Assembly (NCBI GenBank): GCA_026982565.1
Contig: JALSGV010000014.1
Span: forward strand, 1 to 32,254
Direction of reading: 5' to 3'
DNA from: Gammaproteobacteria bacterium
GTDB taxonomy: Bacteria > Pseudomonadota > Gammaproteobacteria > SZUA-140
Length of the DNA: 32,254 nt
Part shown: positions 26,772 to 32,254 of the stretch, in pieces
How the letters are laid out: each line of letters opens with the position of its first letter
Numbering within the stretch: position 1 is the stretch's first letter
Program-made: the position numbers and the translations under genes
Notes under the pieces: generated by a model
Database searches by the model: none
What the model saw: only the letters and a program-made list of their open reading frames with translations
Told to the model about the DNA's origin: nothing

Positions 26772-26989
26772 CGCTTGATTTCCGCATCCCGGTAATGGGG
26801 GTCCCGCCAGCAGCGCGGCAGGTCCTCGCCGGAGGGAAAAATCAGGTCCGACTTGGAGAACTGTGCTGGCTCCTGCAATTCCTCGCCAGCGTGCAAGCGC
26901 CCCGCTACGGCGCCTGCGCAGGGGTCCACCAATTCATCCATCCTGAGGATCTCGACCAGATCACCTGATTGTCTGTCTTTCAGATACAT
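26768..26989 (-). CDS. Small protein of unknown function upstream of the MetH activation domain
   Basis: A 73-residue soluble protein. The ATG at 26989 has GGGAG five bases upstream. Conspicuous features are LVEILRMDELVDPCAG, GRLHAGEELQEPAQF and LIFPSGEDLPRCWRDPHYR. Two Cys and two His could suggest metal binding, but this is a guess. Its stop overlaps the TTG start of the next gene, so it leads the operon that continues through mpl and ubiX. I do not recognise a named family. Confidence 0.7.
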   Translation of the reverse strand: MYLKDRQSGDLVEILRMDELVDPCAGAVAGRLHAGEELQEPAQFSKSDLIFPSGEDLPRCWRDPHYRDAEIKR

Positions 26990-27095
26990 ATTGTCTCCCA
27001 ATCTATAGGGCCATATGGAGAATATTACGACTTGTGGCCGCCACTATGAAAACTTGCCGGCAATGTAAGTAAATATGGCATCATAAACCTCGCCG

Positions 27096-27115
27096 GGATT
27101 ACCTGAAGGTAATCC
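27096..27115. promoter_or_regulatory. Perfect inverted repeat upstream of transaldolase
   Basis: Two 9-bp arms, GGATTACCT and AGGTAATCC, are separated by GA, 52 bp before the tal start. It may be an operator. No T tail follows, and no matching regulator is known to me. Confidence 0.35.
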
Positions 27116-27167
27116 TCATACCACGGATGATACCACTAACATGGCTTGCGCGCAGGAGGACGATGCT

Positions 27168-28301
27168 GTGAATCGCTTACTTCAATTGCAGAAACTGGGG
27201 CAGAGTGTCTGGTACGATAATATCCACCGCCACCTGCTCCATTGCGGTGAACTCGGGCGCATGATCAAGGAAGACGGTCTCGGTGGCGTCACAACCAACC
27301 CCACCATTTTTGAAAAGGCCATCGGCGGCGGTGACGCCTACGATGCGCCCATCAGGATGTTGATAACACGCCACCCCGCCCTGGACAGCCGCGACTTGTT
27401 CAACACCCTGGCAGTGGAGGACGTGCAGCGGGCCGCGGACCTGTTCCAGCCTGTCTATGAACAGAGCCACCATATCAACGGCATGGTGAGCATCGAGGTC
27501 TCGCCCGAGCTGGCCTATAACACAGACGCCACCATCTCGGAGGCCAACCAACTCTTTGAGGCAGTCAACCGTCCCAACGTCATGATCAAGGTACCCGCCA
27601 CCAGGGAAGGACTGACTGCCATAGAGGTCCTCATTTCCGAGGGCATCAACGTCAATGCCACCCTGCTGTTCTCCGTAAAACGCTACCGCGATGTGGCCGA
27701 GGCCTATCTCCTCGGCCTGGAGAAACGGCTGCGCCGCGGCCAGCCTCTGCATGACATCACTTCGGTGGCGAGCTTCTTCGTGAGCCGCGTGGACACCAAG
27801 GTGGACGCGCTGCTGCAATCCCGGCTGGAAAAAGCGGACGAAGAGCGACGCGGGTTGATTCAGTCATTACAAGGCAGGATTGCCATCGCCAATGCCAAGA
27901 TGGCCTATCAGGCCTGGCAGGAGATCTTTGGCACCGAGCGCTTCGCGCAGCTCAAGGCCTCGGGCGCACACCCCCAACGCCTGTTATGGGGCAGCACGGG
28001 CACCAAGAACCCCGCCTACAGCGACACGCTCTATATAGACGAACTCATCGGTCCTGACACCGTCAACACCATCCCTCCGGCCACCTACCAGGCCTTCAAG
28101 GATCATGGCCACCCGCAGCGCACCCTGGACAAGGACCTCGACGGCGCCCGGCGGCAACTGGCCGAACTGCCGGCACTGGAAATCGACCTGGACGCCGTGA
28201 CTGACACCCTCGAAGAAGAAGGTGTATGCCAGTTCGCCGATTCCTATCATGGCGTTATCGACGTCATCGAGACAAAGCGCCGCCTGCTGGAGGCATCCTG
28301 A
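27168..28301 (+). CDS. tal: Transaldolase
   Basis: Transfers a dihydroxyacetone unit between sugar phosphates in the non-oxidative pentose phosphate pathway. The GTG at 27168 is chosen because AGGAGG (27154-27159) lies 8 bp upstream and the protein then begins MNRLLQLQKLGQSVWYDNI, the usual family start; an ATG at 27141 is in frame but lacks a site. The 377 residues include LGGVTTNPTIFEKAI and the Schiff-base Lys141 in VMIKVPAT, followed by WGSTGTKNPAYSD. The length fits the longer transaldolase subfamily. The next gene begins 15 bp after the stop. Confidence 0.95.
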   Translation: MNRLLQLQKLGQSVWYDNIHRHLLHCGELGRMIKEDGLGGVTTNPTIFEKAIGGGDAYDAPIRMLITRHPALDSRDLFNTLAVEDVQRAADLFQPVYEQSHHINGMVSIEVSPELAYNTDATISEANQLFEAVNRPNVMIKVPATREGLTAIEVLISEGINVNATLLFSVKRYRDVAEAYLLGLEKRLRRGQPLHDITSVASFFVSRVDTKVDALLQSRLEKADEERRGLIQSLQGRIAIANAKMAYQAWQEIFGTERFAQLKASGAHPQRLLWGSTGTKNPAYSDTLYIDELIGPDTVNTIPPATYQAFKDHGHPQRTLDKDLDGARRQLAELPALEIDLDAVTDTLEEEGVCQFADSYHGVIDVIETKRRLLEAS

Positions 28302-28316
28302 ACAGGGGCCTGCCAT

Positions 28317-29201
28317 ATGTCGATCTGGACCACCATTGCCACCCATATCACCACTACGACGGGAAAGCCTTTCCAGGCCGCCAGCCACCAATCCATCAGC
28401 GGCGGTTGCATCAACAGCGCCGCCCTGGTGCAAGACGGTGAACGTCGTTTCTTCGTCAAGCTCAACCGCGCCGCTGCGCTGGAAATGTTTGCCGCGGAAA
28501 GCGCCGGCCTGGAGGAGATTGTTGAGGCCGGAGCCATCCGCGCGCCACGCCCCTTGTGCCATGGCACTGCCGGAGGTCAGGCTTACCTGGTCATGGAGTA
28601 CATCGAGAGCGGGGCGCCGCGCGCCGCCGACGCGGCATTGCTCGGCGAACAACTGGCCGCCCTGCATCATGCCCAGGCGGAACATTTCGGCTGGAAAATG
28701 GACAATACCATCGGCGCCACGCCGCAGGACAACACCTGTGATGATGACTGGTGCCATTTCTGGGGCAAGCGGCGCCTCGCGCCCCAGTTGAATCTGGCTG
28801 CGCGCAACGGTTATCGCAGCCGCTTGCAACAGCGCGGTGAAAAACTGCTGGTGGAACTACCCCGGCTGCTCGGTGAGCACCAGCCTGCGCCGTCCTTGTT
28901 ACATGGTGATCTGTGGTCCGGAAATTATACCTTCGACGCCGAAGGCATGCCGGTGATATTCGACCCCGCTGTCTATTATGGCGACCGCGAGGCCGACATG
29001 GCCATGACGGAGCTGTTTGGTGGTTTCTCACCGGATTTCTACCGCGCCTACGAAGCCACCTGGCCCTTGCCGCCCGGATATGACGTGCGCAAGCACCTCT
29101 ATAACCTGTACCACATTCTCAATCATGCCAATTTGTTCGGCGGTGGCTATGTTGCCCAGGCGGAAAACATGCTGGACCGTCTGTTGAGTGAAATCGGATA
29201 A
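28317..29201 (+). CDS. Fructosamine-3-kinase family protein
   Basis: Predicted cytoplasmic kinase of 294 residues acting on sugar-amine adducts, a protein-deglycation repair role known for some family members. Kinase features: RRFFVKLN with the ATP lysine Lys48, the EYIESG hinge (94-99), the catalytic loop HGDLWSGN (196-203) with Asp198, and IFDPAVYYGDREADMAM carrying the metal-binding Asp216. SGGCINSAALV is the family's glycine-rich region. It is 15 bp after tal. The actual substrate in bacteria is mostly untested. Confidence 0.88.
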   Translation: MSIWTTIATHITTTTGKPFQAASHQSISGGCINSAALVQDGERRFFVKLNRAAALEMFAAESAGLEEIVEAGAIRAPRPLCHGTAGGQAYLVMEYIESGAPRAADAALLGEQLAALHHAQAEHFGWKMDNTIGATPQDNTCDDDWCHFWGKRRLAPQLNLAARNGYRSRLQQRGEKLLVELPRLLGEHQPAPSLLHGDLWSGNYTFDAEGMPVIFDPAVYYGDREADMAMTELFGGFSPDFYRAYEATWPLPPGYDVRKHLYNLYHILNHANLFGGGYVAQAENMLDRLLSEIG

Positions 29202-29236
29202 GCAGGTCTCACAGTACAATCAAAGAGGGATAAATC

Positions 29237-30088
29237 ATGAAAACCCGCCCAGCCTCCACATTCATGGCCCTGTTGCTGTTGACCTCTGCCCTGGCGAGCG
29301 CGGATGAAGACCTGACCGCCCTGCAGATCATGGAACGCGCCTACCAGGTACATGCCGGCGAAGACATGGTCTCGCGTCTCACCTTCATCATCAGGGACGG
29401 CAACACGGAAAAAAGACTGGGGCTGATCATGGCCTACAAGGCCTATGAAGGAAAAAAGGGACTGCGGTCAAAACTCATCATGTTCAACGAATTCCCGCCG
29501 GATAAAAGGGACATCAGCTTCCTGGCATGGATCTATACGCCGGAGAAGAGACGCAAGGATGACATGTGGCTGTATCTGCCGGAGCTGCGCACGGTGCGTA
29601 AACTATCCCACCAACACAAGCCCGGAGGGCATGGACACCACAGCAAGGGCGTAGATGACGAGTTTTCCCTGTCGGAACTCAAACGTTTTGAACTGCAACC
29701 TCGCAATCCCGCACTGGACAAGCACGAACTGCAGGGAACGGAACGATGGGGAACACAAGCTGTTTACAGGGTCCTCAGCACCCCCAGGAATATGGAAAGC
29801 TCGCCCTATGGAAAAATCGTCTCCCAGATCAGCACGGATCACTTTCTTCCCCTGCACATCACCTATTTCAATCATAACGGCGCCATCGTCAAGCGGCAGC
29901 GTACGGAATGGGTCAACATCGAGAATGCCTGGGTATGGAAGAAGGTGAGCGCCGTCAATCCCGGCAACGGCCATGAAACCATCCTGGAACAGGACGACAT
30001 TAAACTAAATACGGGCCTGTCCGATAATATTTTTACCAAGCGCTTCATGAAACTGGGCGCCAGAACGCTAATTAACCGCGTCAGGTAA
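29237..30088 (+). CDS. Outer-membrane lipoprotein-sorting-like periplasmic protein
   Basis: A 283-residue exported protein with a signal peptide ending LASA before DEDLTA. The body has the LolA/LolB-like beta fold features of the COG2834 group: LTFIIRDGN, DISFLAWIYTPEKRRKDDMWLYLPELRTVRKL and FNHNGAIVKRQRTEWVNIENAWVWKKV. An unusual HGHHSKG loop lies near residues 137-143. Such proteins often accompany RND-type lipid exporters, but none is seen here. The ATG has a GAGGGA site and the gene is 35 bp after the kinase. Confidence 0.8.
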   Translation: MKTRPASTFMALLLLTSALASADEDLTALQIMERAYQVHAGEDMVSRLTFIIRDGNTEKRLGLIMAYKAYEGKKGLRSKLIMFNEFPPDKRDISFLAWIYTPEKRRKDDMWLYLPELRTVRKLSHQHKPGGHGHHSKGVDDEFSLSELKRFELQPRNPALDKHELQGTERWGTQAVYRVLSTPRNMESSPYGKIVSQISTDHFLPLHITYFNHNGAIVKRQRTEWVNIENAWVWKKVSAVNPGNGHETILEQDDIKLNTGLSDNIFTKRFMKLGARTLINRVR

Positions 30089-30128
30089 ACCTCTCCCAGG
30101 CCAGCCTCACGCAACCCCGGCCACCTCC

Positions 30129-30821
30129 ATGGAAAACGAAGTTCTGACTATCATATTCAGACTGTTCTTCGCCAGCCTTGCCGGCGCGCTCATCGGACTG
30201 GAGAGAACCTATCACGGCAGACCAGCGGGATTCCGCACCCACACCCTGGTCTGCATGTCCTCCAGCCTGCTGATACTGATCACGGTCTTTCAGTGGGAGC
30301 TGCTGGCCGACGCGCCGCTGGACACCATCCGCGTGGATCCCACGCGCATGGCGCAGGGCATCATGACAGGCATCGGCTTTCTCGGCGCCGGCGTGATACT
30401 CAAGGAAAGCTTCACCGTGCGTGGCCTGACCACCGCGGCCTCCATCTGGCTCACGGCGTCCATCGGCATCGTCATCGGCATGGGCCTCTATTTTGCCGCT
30501 ATATTGGCCACCATTCTGGCGCTGGCAACTCTGATCGTTTTCAGAAAACTGGAGCGGCGCATGTCAACCCTGCGCTATGCGCGCCTCAGCGTGCGCTTCG
30601 GGCGTCACGACCACATGAACGAGAAACAACTGCGCGAGATTATCGAGGACCATGATATCCAGCCCTCCAAATTCAGTTATCAACTGGAAAACGAAGGGAA
30701 GATTATCGAATACCGCATGACCATCCATACCACCGACAAGGAGAATTTCCGCCGCCTGGCCGAGAAACTGATCGTGACAGAGCAGGTGCTCGAATTCTCA
30801 GTCATGCCTACGGGTGATTGA
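30129..30821 (+). CDS. MgtC/SapB family membrane protein
   Basis: A 230-residue inner-membrane protein. The N-terminal ~140 residues have about four helices with the MgtC signature segments LAGALIGLERTYHGRPAG, FRTHTLVCMSSSLLI and GIGFLGAGVILKE, then GLTTAASIWLTASIGIVIG. A soluble C-terminal ACT-like domain follows. Family members relate to magnesium stress and modulation of the F-type ATPase in pathogens; the role in free-living bacteria is unclear. The ribosome site is weak. It is the last gene of the tal-led unit. Confidence 0.9.
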   Translation: MENEVLTIIFRLFFASLAGALIGLERTYHGRPAGFRTHTLVCMSSSLLILITVFQWELLADAPLDTIRVDPTRMAQGIMTGIGFLGAGVILKESFTVRGLTTAASIWLTASIGIVIGMGLYFAAILATILALATLIVFRKLERRMSTLRYARLSVRFGRHDHMNEKQLREIIEDHDIQPSKFSYQLENEGKIIEYRMTIHTTDKENFRRLAEKLIVTEQVLEFSVMPTGD

Positions 30822-30849
30822 CACCGGACCCATCCCATCACCCAAAAAG

Positions 30850-30870
30850 GAGGGGGCTCAGGGCCCCCTC
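30850..30870. terminator. Terminator between mgtC-like gene and nirK
   Basis: An 8-bp GC stem (GAGGGGGC with GCCCCCTC) around a TCAGG loop. On the minus strand it is followed by CTTTTT, so it best serves nirK, though it may also stop plus-strand transcription. Confidence 0.75.
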
Positions 30871-30903
30871 AAACGTTGGCATAGCGCCTTCAGCTAAAGC
30901 GTC

Positions 30904-31896
30904 TTACTTGACGTGATGCTTCATGGGTTTGATGTCGGAACGGATCAGGATGTTGTCACCCTTGCCTGCCTTGGGATCGGCATCCGGTTTGTTCATCAGC
31001 ACCGTAATGGCCCCGCGCAGTGCGGCGCTCATGGTGTGATCCACGATGGCGTTGTTGGTGGGCCTGTCGGCCGGTGAGACGATATCGAAGATGCCCGCCT
31101 CGGAAACCGCCACGTTGACGGTCGCCATATCATAGAGGACGTTCTCCGGGTTGCCATTGAGATAGACCCTGTCCCAGATACCAGCGATGGGATGGAAGGC
31201 AACAGGCATGTTGACGTTGGCATTGACGAAATAGATACGCACGCGCTCGCCCGGCTTCGCCTGCAGTACGGCCTGGGCATCGGGATCGTGGACCGGATCG
31301 TAGTGGAAGATCTTTCCGTTTATCAGGGAGTTTGTCCAGCCCCTGTTTTCCAGCATGGCCTTGTAGTCTCCGGCATCGGGGAAGAACTGCTGCTGAATGA
31401 GCACGTACTCACGGTCAGGCTTGGGGAACTTCTTGCTGTAACCCTCTTTGGGATCGACGATGATGACGCCATACATGCCACGCGCGATGTGCTGCACCAT
31501 GGGGCCGGCGCCGCAGTGATACATCCACACGCCCGCGCGCTTGGCCTCAAACTTGAAATGCTTGGTTTCACCCGGCTTGACGGGGCCGAACTCGTTGAGA
31601 ACGTCAACTTCCGCGGCATGGAAATCGATGGAATGACTTTCCTTGTTTGACTTGGGATTGATGAGTTTGAAATCGACCACATCACCTTCTTTCACACGCA
31701 CCACCTTGCCCGGCACCATGCCGTCGAAAGTCCATGCCGGATATTCCGTGCCACGGTTATCGATCACAACGGGAGTCTCTTTCGCGGTCATGGTAACCTC
31801 GACCGTCTTGGCCATCACGACAGTTGCCGACAGACCCAGTCCCGCGGCCACCAGGGCCGCCACACCCACTTTTACTAGTTTGCTGTTGATTTTCAT
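30904..31896 (-). CDS. nirK: Copper-containing nitrite reductase, AniA-like
   Basis: Periplasmic enzyme reducing nitrite to nitric oxide. The 330 residues start with a Sec signal ending VVMA before KTVEV. Two cupredoxin domains hold all copper ligands. Type 1: His88, Cys128, His136 and Met141. Type 2: His93, His127 and His287. The catalytic pair is Asp91 and His235. The short Cys-to-His spacing (YHCGAGPMVQH) and the AFH position of His235 match the Neisseria AniA group rather than the Alcaligenes type. The ATG has an AGGAG site. A c-type cytochrome gene lies 78 bp upstream on the same strand and is a likely electron donor. Confidence 0.92.
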   Translation of the reverse strand: MKINSKLVKVGVAALVAAGLGLSATVVMAKTVEVTMTAKETPVVIDNRGTEYPAWTFDGMVPGKVVRVKEGDVVDFKLINPKSNKESHSIDFHAAEVDVLNEFGPVKPGETKHFKFEAKRAGVWMYHCGAGPMVQHIARGMYGVIIVDPKEGYSKKFPKPDREYVLIQQQFFPDAGDYKAMLENRGWTNSLINGKIFHYDPVHDPDAQAVLQAKPGERVRIYFVNANVNMPVAFHPIAGIWDRVYLNGNPENVLYDMATVNVAVSEAGIFDIVSPADRPTNNAIVDHTMSAALRGAITVLMNKPDADPKAGKGDNILIRSDIKPMKHHVK

Positions 31897-31974
31897 CTTT
31901 TACTCCTCTCTTGTTTGACAACGATATTTCCACTGGCACATCCTTTCACCAAGAAAATTCTTTTCTGACTTCCA

Positions 31975-32254
31975 TCAATATTTCCCATGTTCACATTGAC
32001 AGCGCTGGCGCAGATAGCGCACCAAGTCATGTATCTCTTCGTCACTGAAAACCCCATCCCAATGGGGCATCAGCACTGATTTGCTTACCGCCGGCCCGCC
32101 TTCCTTGATGGCCATGAACAGTTCCTCGTCACTGCGCGAGGCCATTTCCTTTCCATAGGTATGGTCACGGGGCTGCACCGACATATCCCGTACGTTGATG
32201 CCGTTGCCATTTCCGCTCATGCCATGGCATTGCCAACAATAGGTTTTGTAATTG
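31975..32254 (-). CDS. c-type cytochrome, 5' end outside window
   Basis: The frame is open to the window edge on the minus strand, so the start is missing; at least 92 codons are seen. The heme site CWQCHGMSGNGNG lies upstream of the first internal ATG (32220), so that ATG is not the start. The axial Met is in SVLMPHWDGVFSDEE, and the C-terminal helix is IHDLVRYLRQRC. It is a class I cytochrome c, probably periplasmic. It precedes nirK by 78 bp and may pass electrons to it. Confidence 0.88.
   Translation of the reverse strand, partial: NYKTYCWQCHGMSGNGNGINVRDMSVQPRDHTYGKEMASRSDEELFMAIKEGGPAVSKSVLMPHWDGVFSDEEIHDLVRYLRQRCQCEHGKY

Overview
The window looks like chromosome of a GC-rich gammaproteobacterium, most likely a chemolithotrophic sulfur oxidiser with some denitrification capacity. 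The evidence is gene content: a homo-oligomeric, zinc-type ATP sulfurylase (sat), PPi-dependent phosphofructokinase beside a membrane pyrophosphatase, a split B12-dependent ribonucleotide reductase (nrdJa/nrdJb), several c-type cytochromes, and a copper nitrite reductase. The genus cannot be named from the sequence alone. No tRNA, rRNA, CRISPR array, phage or transposase gene was seen.

Layout. 1-411 is the C-terminal end of PEP carboxylase. 424-2121 (-) is a five-heme cytochrome fused to a thioredoxin-like domain. 2591-9029 holds four enzymes that make or consume pyrophosphate (pfp, hppA, ppa, sat) plus a zinc CDF exporter between ppa and sat. 9030-9502 is a long regulatory region with two NrdR boxes, one at the centre of a perfect 38-bp palindrome, and a possible sigma-54 promoter. 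9503-13532 is nrdJa, carrying a complete 377-residue LAGLIDADG intein exactly before the catalytic cysteine, followed by nrdJb. 13790-14563 holds a small unknown gene and a small soluble cytochrome c with a structured leader. 14985-20912 is thiD-thiE-hemL followed by a 1024-residue LVIVD beta-propeller protein.

20934-22337 (-) holds a small unknown gene and an alpha/beta hydrolase lipoprotein. 22438-23426 is a lone CheX and a DUF4124 protein. 23412-26989 (-) is a tightly overlapping five-gene cluster: small unknown, stand-alone MetH activation domain, membrane protein, mpl, ubiX. 27168-30821 is transaldolase, fructosamine-kinase family protein, an outer-membrane lipoprotein-sorting-like protein and MgtC. 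30904-32254 (-) is nirK preceded by a c-type cytochrome that runs off the right edge.

How it fits together. PPi released in biosynthesis could be used by Pfp, by HppA (ion pumping), by Sat running in the sulfate-forming direction (ATP), or be lost as heat by Ppa. NrdJ and the MetH fragment both imply reliance on cobalamin. NirK and the cytochromes suggest a periplasmic electron-transfer network. A family of short intergenic repeats (two modules, A and B) lies upstream of pfp, thiD and hemL.

All calls rest on reading translated sequence and motifs by eye; no database search was made.
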